From NCBI GenBank assembly GCA_945865815.1, contig CAMBFR010000006.1, positions 1 to 64,000 on the forward strand: a DNA stretch of 64,000 bases, written 5' to 3'. Each line of letters starts with the position of its first letter. Position 1 is the first letter of the stretch. This DNA comes from Candidatus Sulfopaludibacter sp. SbA3. GTDB taxonomy: Bacteria; Acidobacteriota; Terriglobia; 20CM-2-55-15. A model generated the notes under the pieces. That model made no database searches, was not told the origin of the DNA, and was given only the letters and a program-made list of their open reading frames with translations. Of the stretch, positions 1 to 8,469 are shown piece by piece. The position numbers were made by a program, and so were the translations under genes.

Positions 1-153
1 GCCCCGCGCCCACAGATACACTTCTTCAGAGAACGTACGAATCACGATCGCAGCCTCCAATTCTTAAGAGTTCCTGAATTTTTCGTCAGAATCCTCCATG
101 GACCCCTTGTCGTGCTCTATATTTCTAAGAACTAAATAGCGATGGAGGATTGA

Positions 154-2409
154 ATGCGCTTCAGAGATTTGCTGCCGCTAACTGTTTTCCTTGTAGCCCT
201 TAATGCCGGCGGAGAATTGTACGGCCAGACGCAGGAGCAGGCAGGCGATCCATTTCATCCAAGGACGACCGTTGTCGTTACGGCCACGAGATCCGAAATC
301 GAGTTGGACAAGTCGCCGGTATCCACAAATATACTGACCGAAAAGGAGATCGCATCACGGCCGCTGCAGACGCTCGACCAGCATATCGGACTCATGGAAG
401 GCTTGTACGCGCATCGGACACAGGGACCGTCGGCGACCGATTCCCATGTCTCGCTGCGGGGATTCAATGGCAGCAGCCGCACGCTGGTTCTTCTGGACGG
501 TCATCCGATCAACGATTCCTATTCCAACAGCGTCAACTGGACCTCGCTGCCGGTCAGCGAAGTGCAAAGCGTTGAGGTTGCCCGGGGACCTTCATCATCT
601 CTCTATGGCGGAAATGCACTGGGCGGCGTCATCAACATAATCACACGGCCGGCGGAGAGACGCGAATTCGAGTTCAGCGGACAATACGGCCGCTATAACT
701 CCGGAAACTACTCCGCACGGTACAGCGACAGGCTTTTCCAGCGGCTCGGTCTCTCACTGGGATATCAGCGATTTCGGACCGAGGGTTATAACAGCCGCAC
801 AACGACGAGCACGCCTGCTGCGGCCACGGCCACCGGCATTCCCGTCTACGGGGCAGTCCCAACAACGACGAGCCAGGGCGCGGCTTCGGCCATCATCGGA
901 AAGGGCGGATTGAATTGGCTGAACAAGCATTCATACCGCGCGAAGGGCGACTACGCGATCAGCAACTCGACGTTCATCTCGGGTCAGTACATCCGGCAGG
1001 AGTATGGATACGGCTACACCGGCTATCAAAGCGACTTGAGAGACACATCGGGTAACGTAGTCGACAACGGCACGCTGCTGTTCAATAATCCGGCTACCGG
1101 AACCGTACAGCGGCTCACGATCACGCCCACAACTTTCCTTCAGGGGCCGGGCGAGCAGCGGTCCCACTTCTACAGCGCAACTCTTCGGCACGGGTTTTCA
1201 GCCGAACGAACCATTCGCATGGATGGCAGTCTCTATCACATTCCGACCTACCAGTTTCGGTCGGCCTCCGCGGGCGCGAACACCGTTCAGGGACCCGGCG
1301 CCATGACGAACGGCGAGAGGCGCGGTTATCATGGCAACGTTCAGTACGAGGCCGGGCTTCCGCGGCACGTGTTGATTATTGGAGCGGAGACCCGTCATGA
1401 CATGGCGGCGAATGCAAGTTTCACGCTGGCAAACTGGTTCGTCAAAGACAGCAAGCTCAACCAGACCTTTTTCGCGATCGGCCGAAGCATCAACCAGAGC
1501 GCCTACATCCAAGATCAATACACGATCAATGAGCGGGCCAGCCTCACTTTTGGCGGACGCTACGACTACTGGAAGACCTATGACGGCCAGAGCAACAGCT
1601 TCGTCGCCCTGAACCCAAAAACAATCTATCCGGAACGTTCGAACAACAAGTTCAGCGGAAAGGTGGCCCTTGCCTACGGCCTGCCCGGCGATTTGAATCT
1701 GCGCGCGAGTGCCGGCACGGCCTTCCGCAATCCCAACGTCTTTGACCTGTACGCAACCTCGGTGAGCGGGGGCGTTACGATTTTCCGATCGAATCCCGCC
1801 CTGCTGCCCGAGAACACGAAGAGCTGGGAAATTGGAGCCCGCAAGAGACTTGCCGAACGAACGGATTTCGACGTGGCCTATTACGAGAATCACATCACCG
1901 ATCTCATCTATCGGCAGACCGACTTCGCGGCAGACCCGTCCGGCAACGTGCGCGTCAACGTGAACGCAGGCGGCGGAAGGACGCGAGGCGTGGAAGTTGC
2001 TTTTCGGCATGAGCTGATTACCGGCCTGCAGTTCCGTTCCAGCTACACGTATACGGACGCGAAAATTACGAAGAACGATGCGAGCCCGGCGACGGTCGGC
2101 AAGCGCGTTACTTTTGTTCCCGAGCACATGGTTTCCGGACAATTTCTTTATATCCGGGACAAGTGGACCGGCTCACTGGCCGGCAGGTACACAGGCGGAT
2201 TGTTCAGCGCCGACACCAACCTCGACGTCCGGAAGGGCGTGCCCGGCGCTTACGATCCCTTTTTCTCGATGGATGCCATGGTTGGATACACCGTGGATTC
2301 GAGGACGCAAGTATTCGTTTCGGGCGAAAACATTCTGAATCGCCGCTACTACAACTTCTACTTGTCGCCGGGCCGGACGCTCTATGTGGGATTGAGAATC
2401 CGCATATGA
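154..2409 (+). CDS. TonB-dependent outer-membrane receptor (BtuB/HmuR-like)
   Basis: 751 aa; signal peptide; plug-domain motifs (VVVTATRSEIELDKSPVSTNILT, ARGPSSSLYGGNALGGVINIITR); C-terminal beta-barrel strand ending in aromatic-rich LYVGLRIRI; SD ggaggattg before ATG. Confidence 0.93.
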   Translation: MRFRDLLPLTVFLVALNAGGELYGQTQEQAGDPFHPRTTVVVTATRSEIELDKSPVSTNILTEKEIASRPLQTLDQHIGLMEGLYAHRTQGPSATDSHVSLRGFNGSSRTLVLLDGHPINDSYSNSVNWTSLPVSEVQSVEVARGPSSSLYGGNALGGVINIITRPAERREFEFSGQYGRYNSGNYSARYSDRLFQRLGLSLGYQRFRTEGYNSRTTTSTPAAATATGIPVYGAVPTTTSQGAASAIIGKGGLNWLNKHSYRAKGDYAISNSTFISGQYIRQEYGYGYTGYQSDLRDTSGNVVDNGTLLFNNPATGTVQRLTITPTTFLQGPGEQRSHFYSATLRHGFSAERTIRMDGSLYHIPTYQFRSASAGANTVQGPGAMTNGERRGYHGNVQYEAGLPRHVLIIGAETRHDMAANASFTLANWFVKDSKLNQTFFAIGRSINQSAYIQDQYTINERASLTFGGRYDYWKTYDGQSNSFVALNPKTIYPERSNNKFSGKVALAYGLPGDLNLRASAGTAFRNPNVFDLYATSVSGGVTIFRSNPALLPENTKSWEIGARKRLAERTDFDVAYYENHITDLIYRQTDFAADPSGNVRVNVNAGGGRTRGVEVAFRHELITGLQFRSSYTYTDAKITKNDASPATVGKRVTFVPEHMVSGQFLYIRDKWTGSLAGRYTGGLFSADTNLDVRKGVPGAYDPFFSMDAMVGYTVDSRTQVFVSGENILNRRYYNFYLSPGRTLYVGLRIRI

Positions 2410-2993
2410 ACAGCCCGCTTTTCACCGCGCTCCTGATGCTCTGCGGCTTGGGGGCCGTGATCTTTACGACAAAGGCGGCAGGCAGGCGGGAGGTACTTCC
2501 CGCGCTTGCGCTGGCGTTCGCGATCGGTGCGTCAGGCATTCCGCCGGACGCGCTTCCGGATGCAAGATGGATCGGGTCCATCGCAGCCGCGGTCGCGGCA
2601 ATGGAAATGTTCAGGCCGAACGCGCGATGGATCGCACCGCTCTGCGGCGGCGCGCTCGCGGGCCTGCTTGGCCTGCTTCTTCAGGCTCAGGGACTGCCGT
2701 TTCCGATTGGGGTTCTACTGGCCGTGGCCGTGCCGTCCGCCGCGGCGTACTTCTCCCTGGGCCGGACCGGTTTCGCGCCTGAGGCGCTGCGCCAGGAGGC
2801 AATGCTCGCGACACTCGCGTTGGGACTGGCGGTAGCCGTTATTCCGGGCGTAACCTCGGGTTGGCAGTCGGCGCTTGCGTTGAATCGTGACGAAGCAAAC
2901 AGCTCGAATCAGATAATTGCGAATTGGGTGTTTGTCCTCAGCGCGGCTTCGGTGGCGCTCGGCGGACTATACTCTCTCCTGAGGCGCCGATGA
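2406..2993 (+). CDS. Small multi-pass membrane protein of unknown function (possibly HmuT-position protein)
   Basis: ATG at 2406 overlaps the receptor stop (ATGA); several hydrophobic segments; overlaps next gene (ATGA). Confidence 0.75.
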   Translation: MNSPLFTALLMLCGLGAVIFTTKAAGRREVLPALALAFAIGASGIPPDALPDARWIGSIAAAVAAMEMFRPNARWIAPLCGGALAGLLGLLLQAQGLPFPIGVLLAVAVPSAAAYFSLGRTGFAPEALRQEAMLATLALGLAVAVIPGVTSGWQSALALNRDEANSSNQIIANWVFVLSAASVALGGLYSLLRRR

Positions 2994-3607
2994 CATTGCT
3001 GGAAATTCTGGAAAACGGACTATTCGCGCTCGGACAGGTGCTGCGCTTCCCTGTCATGGGCCTCCTCTGGGTGTGCGTGGCCAGCGCGCTATTCATGGCC
3101 GGCAGCTGCCTGGTCGAGTTCCTTTCCCGGCAGCGCGAACGCCATGGATTCGACCTGAACCGCTGGCTGATCGGCGGTCCGGTTTTGGATTCGACCGCCG
3201 AACGCAGGAAGGCATTGCCGGCGGAGCTGCGCGGGCTCCTGCTGGAAGTTGAGAAGGGGAAAGACAACCTCGGAGACGGCGGCCTCGAGCACACCGTCAT
3301 GAAACGTGAAGAGAGTGTCCGAAGCACGGTCAATCCTTCGCGTACCCTGGTCAAAGTCGGGCCGAGCCTCGGACTTCTGGGAACGCTGATCCCCATGGGT
3401 ACGTCGCTGGCCTCTTTGGCGGCGGGAAACCTGGAGGCGATGGCCGGTCAAATGATAGTCGCCTTCACGACAACAATCATCGGGCTCGCCTGCGGGACAA
3501 TGGCATACATCGTCGCCGTGGTGCGGCAGAGCTGGGTCAACCAAACAGTTCGCGAACAGCGGTACCTCGCGGAACGAATCGCCAGCGAGCTGGCGCGTGG
3601 AGCGTAA
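2990..3607 (+). CDS. MotA/TolQ/ExbB proton channel family protein
   Basis: TM segments; GLLGTLIPMGTSLASLAAGNLEAMAGQMIVAFTTTIIGLACG typical of the MotA/TolQ/ExbB family; overlaps upstream stop. Confidence 0.85.
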   Translation: MTLLEILENGLFALGQVLRFPVMGLLWVCVASALFMAGSCLVEFLSRQRERHGFDLNRWLIGGPVLDSTAERRKALPAELRGLLLEVEKGKDNLGDGGLEHTVMKREESVRSTVNPSRTLVKVGPSLGLLGTLIPMGTSLASLAAGNLEAMAGQMIVAFTTTIIGLACGTMAYIVAVVRQSWVNQTVREQRYLAERIASELARGA

Positions 3608-3612
3608 CAGAC

Positions 3613-3978
3613 ATGGGTAGGTTCCTGCATTTGCCCGGACCGGAAGAACCGCCGGAGGAAGACCCTCTGGCGGGAGTTGCGAATCTTTTCGACGTGTCGG
3701 TCGTGTTCATCGTCGGCCTGATGATCACGTTGTTCTCGGTTTATCGGATGGGAGATCTCGTCGATAAGAACAGCGAGGTCACCATGGTCAAGACGAATGC
3801 CCAGGGCGAGCGTGAGATCATCGTGAAAAAAGGCACAACGATCACGGCCTACAAGGTCACCGGCAAGACGATGGCGGGCGAAGGCGAACGCCTCGGCACG
3901 GCGTACCGTCTGGCGAATGGCCAGGTCATTTATGTGCCTGACGGTCCGGTGGGAGAGAACAATGCAAACCCGAATTAA
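3613..3978 (+). CDS. DUF2149-like protein, single N-terminal TM with extracytoplasmic tail (ExbD-like topology)
   Basis: 121 aa; DPLAGVANLFDVSVVFIVGLMITLF; gene context next to ExbB-like and CobN-like genes. Confidence 0.75.
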   Translation: MGRFLHLPGPEEPPEEDPLAGVANLFDVSVVFIVGLMITLFSVYRMGDLVDKNSEVTMVKTNAQGEREIIVKKGTTITAYKVTGKTMAGEGERLGTAYRLANGQVIYVPDGPVGENNANPN

Positions 3979-6900
3979 AACAATGCGAGCGTCCCGGATT
4001 CTCTCTTTGTTTCTATTTCTGTGCGTCCTGACGCCTTCAATGCTCGGCGCCGAACCTGTACACCTTGCATTCGTTTATTCCGACGGGAACATTCCGGGAA
4101 CCGTACGCGCGTTCAAAGCGCTGCTTGCGGAACGGCCCGACCTGAAGGGGCAGGTTTCGATCAGCTTCCTGACGGAGTCCATGTTCGAGGATGTGAATGC
4201 AGCCGACATAACGCGGGCCGACGTCCTGCTGCTGGACATCATGAACCAGCAAATGCTGGAGCGCTTCAACGAGAAGCACAAGATCGACCTCATCAAGGCC
4301 GTTCGCTCACATGGGGGCAAAGTCCTGGCCATTGGACAGGGCCTGGTCCCGAAAGAGAAGTACATCGAACAGGGCGCCCTCTGGGAAGACCTGCCCCGGG
4401 CGTACTGGACGTATTCGGGCTTCGCAAACCGGCTCGCCCTCATGAAGTACGGCTTCAGGGAAGGTGGCGTCTCCGGCCTGACACTGCCCGATCCTCAACC
4501 CAACCTCGAGTTCGGTTACTACTATTCCGATGGGAACGCGGGCCGCGTGTTTGCCAGCTGGGAAGAGTTCGACACATGGCGGCAGGCAAACGGCAAACGC
4601 AAGCCCGGAGCTCCTCGCGTCGCGATTGGATTCTACAAGGCGGCCTACTATGGCGGTGAAACGGACCTGCTTGACGCGCTCATTACCGAAATCGAGAAGC
4701 AGGGCGCGGAAGCGATTCCGGTGTTCGGTTACCCCGGCGGTGTCGCTTTCGAACGACTGCTGATCGACTCCGATGGACGCCGGCGTGCGGACGCCGGTCT
4801 GGGCTTCAACTTCAGCTTCTCGGACTTCGAGACTTCGAAGTCCCTGGCGAAGGTCGATATTCCGGTCATCAATATGATCAGCCTGTACGGCCGCTCCGAA
4901 GAGGAGTGGCGTGCATCGAACCAGGGGATGTCGATCTTCGAGGGCACATTCCTGGTTGCAGTGCCCGAGATTGCCGGGACCGTTGCGCCGATCGTTGTGG
5001 GCAGTCAGGAGAAGGTGAAGGATGCGGAGACCGGCCTCGCCATGGTCGTCCGAACGCCCATCGCGTCGCGCATGTCCATGGCTGTGCGGCGTGGCCTCCA
5101 ATACGCGGCCCTGCGCGCGAAAGCGAATTCCGAAAAGCACGTGGCGCTCGTTTTCTATAACTATCCTCCCGGCAAGGCAAGTATCGGCGCGAGCTACCTG
5201 AATGTCGCGGATTCGCTGGCCAATATCCTGCAGTCGATGAAGAAGGAAGGCTATGACGTCGGCAATGCCGATCTTTCCAGCGCTGCGGTTTTGAAAGAAA
5301 TCAGCGAAAAGGCCCGAAACGTTGGGGGATACGCCGCGGGCGAACTGCAGGAGCTCGTGAGCCGGGGCAACCCCGTTCGCGTGAGTGTCGCCGATTACCG
5401 GGTTTGGCTGAATCAAATACCGTCCCGGCTGCGCGACAAGATCATCAAGGACTGGGGAGAGCCGGAAAAGAGCCGCCTGATGACGCTGAACGGACCAGGC
5501 GGTCCGAGCATCATTATTCCTGCCGTGCAGTACGGCAAGATCCTGGTGTTGCCGCAACCGGCTCGCGGCGAGGGTGAAGATCCCGAAAAGATGTACCACG
5601 CCAAGGATCTTGCGCCGCATCACCAATACGTGGCGACTTATGCATGGTTGAGAAACGGCTACAAAGCAGATGCCCTGGTTCACATTGGAACCCATGGAAC
5701 GCTGGAATGGCTGGACGGCAAGGACATCGGCCTGGCGGAAGACGACGCGTCAGACGCGCTCATCTCCGACATGCCGAACCTTTATATATACAACGTCGAT
5801 GTCGTCGGCGAAGGGCTCGTTGCGCGGCGCCGAAGCATGGCGACATTGATCGATCACATGGTCCCGCCATTCAGGAAGGGCGGGCTCCATCCGGAACTCG
5901 CCGAGCTGAGCGAACTGATCAGCGATCATGAAGCCAACGAAAGCAAGAATCCCGAACTGGCGGCGGCATACCTCGCAAGAATTCGCGAACGGATCATCGG
6001 TCTGGGCATTGCGAAAACCCTCGGGCTGGATTTGACGAAGCCCGGCAGTTTCGATGAAGAGACCCTGCATGCCATCGAGAACCACCTGGTCGAGCTGAAA
6101 GGCCAGAACGTACCATTTGGTCTCCACGCTTTTGGGCGAACGCCCGAGAAGGAACTTCGCGACAGCACCATTCAGGCGATTGTGAGCGCTGACCGCAGCC
6201 TGCTTCCAACCAACGCCAAAGTGCTGGCCGAGGATATGGAAGAGCGGATCACGGCGTCCGGCCCACGGGAGCTCGCGAGCCTGCTGCATGCGGCAAACGG
6301 CGGCTATATTCCAGGCGGCAATGGCGGCGAACCGATCCGCAATCCGGACGTATATCCCACGGGAAAGAATTTTTACGGCATCGACCCGGACAAAGTGCCG
6401 AAGAAGGCTTCATGGGAAATTGGCGTGAAGCTTGCGGATCAGATGCTGGCCGATCACGTGAAAAAGAATGGCCGCTATCCGGAGAAAGTTTCGTTCGTCA
6501 TCTGGGGCGACGAGACCATGCGGCACGAAGGAATCGTCGAGTCGCAGATCTTCCACCTGCTCGGCACACGCCCGGTATGGAACGATCGCGACAAGGTGGT
6601 TGACGTCGAAGTCATTCCCGCCTCCCAGCTCAACCGGCCCCGTGTCGATATCGTCATCGCTTCGGCCGCAGTCGGAATGTTCAACAACGTCACGATGTTG
6701 ATCGACAAGGCCGTTCAAAAAGTGAAAGCAATGGACGAGGCCGAGAACTACGTGCGCAACCACTATCTGAAGACCAAAGCGGTGCTCATGGAGAAAGGTT
6801 ACTCGGAAGCAGACGCAGATCAACGCGCCGGCGTTCGCATCTTCGACGAGCCGCCCGGGATCTTCAATCTGAATACCTCAACGATCGCCGCGGCGAGCGG

Positions 6901-7981
6901 AACGTGGGATAACGACAAAGGTATGGCCGACGATTACATCCGGAAACTCGGTCATGGCTTCGGCAACGGTTTCTGGGGCGAGTCGATGGAAGACGTTTTC
7001 AAGCTGGCGCTGAGCGGAACGGACAAGGTTATCCACAGCAGTTCGACATCGCTGTACGGCACGCTCGACAACGACGACTTCTTCATGTACATGGGCGGCC
7101 TCGCTGCCGCGGTCCGAAGCATCGATGGCAAAACGCCGGAAATGCTGATCACCAACACACGCGAGCCGGGAAAGGCGGAAATGACGTCCGTCGAGGAATT
7201 CATGGGTACGGAGCTCCAGTCGCGTTATCTGAATCCGACCTGGATCGATGGCATGAAGAAAGAGGGTTACGCCGGCGCCGGCGAGATGCGCTCGTTTGTC
7301 GAGTACCTGTGGGGATGGGACGCAGTCACGCCCGAAGTGGTGGACGATGCGATGTGGAACCAGACCTTCGATACCTACGTCGAGGACAAACACAATCTGG
7401 GTATGAAGGACTTCTTCGAGAAAGAGTCGCCCTACGCCTACCAGGATATTTCCGCGCGCATGGTAGAAACCGTGCGAAAGGGCTATTGGAACGCGGACGC
7501 CGAAACGCAGAAGAAACTTATCGAAGAGTATGTGGAAAGCGTCAACCGCCACGGAGCCAGCGGCGCCGAACAGACAACCGGCAATGCGCGCCTGTCGAAG
7601 TTCGTGATGGAGCGGGGAAAGGAACTTGGAATTCCCGTTCCCGTCCTCGACGGATTCCAGCAGGCCATGGAAACGGCCATGGGCGGCAGCGTTGAGCGTG
7701 CGGCCAGCGCGATGGAGAGTTTCGTGAACCGCAATGAGGCGCAGCCAAACACTCCGGATGCGCAGCCGTCGCAGCCCGTCACCCGCAACAATGCGCCATC
7801 CGATCAGCCTGGCGGACTCCAGGGTTTCCTGATGAGCGTCACCGAACGGTCGCAGTCTGCTCCACGCCCGCCTGCGGGCGCTATGAACAGCGGCCCGTGG
7901 GATTCCCTGTATGTCGCGCTTCCGGTCCTGGGTTTCCTCCTCGCCTGGCGCTGGCGCCGGCGAGATACCGTCCTGCAGTAG
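3962..7981 (+). CDS. CobN/magnesium-chelatase-H-like protein, exported and membrane-anchored (HmuS-like)
   Basis: CobN-family blocks (VHIGTHGTLEWLDGKDIGL, RYPEKVSFVIWGDETMRHEG, NNVTMLIDKAVQKVKAMDEAENYVRNHYL); N-terminal signal peptide (MRASRILSLFLFLCVLTPSMLGAEP); C-terminal TM plus basic tail (LYVALPVLGFLLAWRWRRRD); SD gggagag before ATG 3962. Confidence 0.9.
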   Translation: MQTRIKTMRASRILSLFLFLCVLTPSMLGAEPVHLAFVYSDGNIPGTVRAFKALLAERPDLKGQVSISFLTESMFEDVNAADITRADVLLLDIMNQQMLERFNEKHKIDLIKAVRSHGGKVLAIGQGLVPKEKYIEQGALWEDLPRAYWTYSGFANRLALMKYGFREGGVSGLTLPDPQPNLEFGYYYSDGNAGRVFASWEEFDTWRQANGKRKPGAPRVAIGFYKAAYYGGETDLLDALITEIEKQGAEAIPVFGYPGGVAFERLLIDSDGRRRADAGLGFNFSFSDFETSKSLAKVDIPVINMISLYGRSEEEWRASNQGMSIFEGTFLVAVPEIAGTVAPIVVGSQEKVKDAETGLAMVVRTPIASRMSMAVRRGLQYAALRAKANSEKHVALVFYNYPPGKASIGASYLNVADSLANILQSMKKEGYDVGNADLSSAAVLKEISEKARNVGGYAAGELQELVSRGNPVRVSVADYRVWLNQIPSRLRDKIIKDWGEPEKSRLMTLNGPGGPSIIIPAVQYGKILVLPQPARGEGEDPEKMYHAKDLAPHHQYVATYAWLRNGYKADALVHIGTHGTLEWLDGKDIGLAEDDASDALISDMPNLYIYNVDVVGEGLVARRRSMATLIDHMVPPFRKGGLHPELAELSELISDHEANESKNPELAAAYLARIRERIIGLGIAKTLGLDLTKPGSFDEETLHAIENHLVELKGQNVPFGLHAFGRTPEKELRDSTIQAIVSADRSLLPTNAKVLAEDMEERITASGPRELASLLHAANGGYIPGGNGGEPIRNPDVYPTGKNFYGIDPDKVPKKASWEIGVKLADQMLADHVKKNGRYPEKVSFVIWGDETMRHEGIVESQIFHLLGTRPVWNDRDKVVDVEVIPASQLNRPRVDIVIASAAVGMFNNVTMLIDKAVQKVKAMDEAENYVRNHYLKTKAVLMEKGYSEADADQRAGVRIFDEPPGIFNLNTSTIAAASGTWDNDKGMADDYIRKLGHGFGNGFWGESMEDVFKLALSGTDKVIHSSSTSLYGTLDNDDFFMYMGGLAAAVRSIDGKTPEMLITNTREPGKAEMTSVEEFMGTELQSRYLNPTWIDGMKKEGYAGAGEMRSFVEYLWGWDAVTPEVVDDAMWNQTFDTYVEDKHNLGMKDFFEKESPYAYQDISARMVETVRKGYWNADAETQKKLIEEYVESVNRHGASGAEQTTGNARLSKFVMERGKELGIPVPVLDGFQQAMETAMGGSVERAASAMESFVNRNEAQPNTPDAQPSQPVTRNNAPSDQPGGLQGFLMSVTERSQSAPRPPAGAMNSGPWDSLYVALPVLGFLLAWRWRRRDTVLQ

Positions 7982-8100
7982 CCTCCTGTGGGCGCGGGGC
8001 TTCAGCGAAGTATTCGGGCCGGGCGCGCCCGAAAATCGTCCCGAAAATCGCGCAAAGCGGGCCACTTAAAATCACCCATTTAGAAGTGCGCGACTTGAGA

Positions 8101-8371
8101 GTCCGAAATCCCCTCCTGTCTTAGGAGGGGTGGCTGCGCCACCAGGGGAATGGTCCCGTTCCTGATTGGCGCAGACGGGGTGGTACGGAATGACGCGAAG
8201 CCACGTTATGGATGCTCGCGTAGCGTTCATTCAATTCGGTGCGTTGCGCGAATATCTATAAGGTGGCTTCGCGGCATGTACACCACCCCGCCGTTCGCTG
8301 AAAAACGCGAACGGCACCCCTCCTAATCCAGGAGGGGATTTCTTGCGCACTCTTCAAAAAAGTGTCCAAAC
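8101..8371 (+). repeat. Multi-hairpin dispersed repeat (MITE-like), copy 1
   Basis: cccctcctgtcttaggagggg...gctgcgcca/tggcgcaga...gaagccac.../gtggcttc...cgttcgctgaaaaacgcgaacg...cccctcctaatccaggagggg, then gtccaaac; near-identical to 37421-37706 and to the reverse complement of 55393-55664. Confidence 0.92.
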
Positions 8372-8469
8372 TTCAGGGCGCGGCTCCAGAATCCAGCACC
8401 ACGGTTTCAGTAACTCTTGCACATGAAACCAACACATCAGTATCATTGCCGGCCAGGAGGGATTCTCTG

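Noticed and set aside
1-153. Cobalamin riboswitch upstream of the TonB receptor
   Set aside because: No recognisable B12-box (GCCACTG-like) or long conserved structure in the short upstream region visible.
1198-2142. Long antisense ORF (314 aa) inside the TonB receptor gene
   Set aside because: Antisense shadow of a well-supported gene; composition typical of GC-rich artefact, no domain.
4307-5695. Antisense ORF (462 aa) inside the CobN-like gene
   Set aside because: Shadow ORF opposite a strongly supported coding frame. The same applies to 6878-8065, 8443-9615 and 22129-23343.
3962-7981. Aerobic cobalamin biosynthesis cobaltochelatase CobN
   Set aside because: Signal peptide, C-terminal membrane anchor, no CobS/CobT or other corrin genes nearby, and neighbours of the Hmu type.
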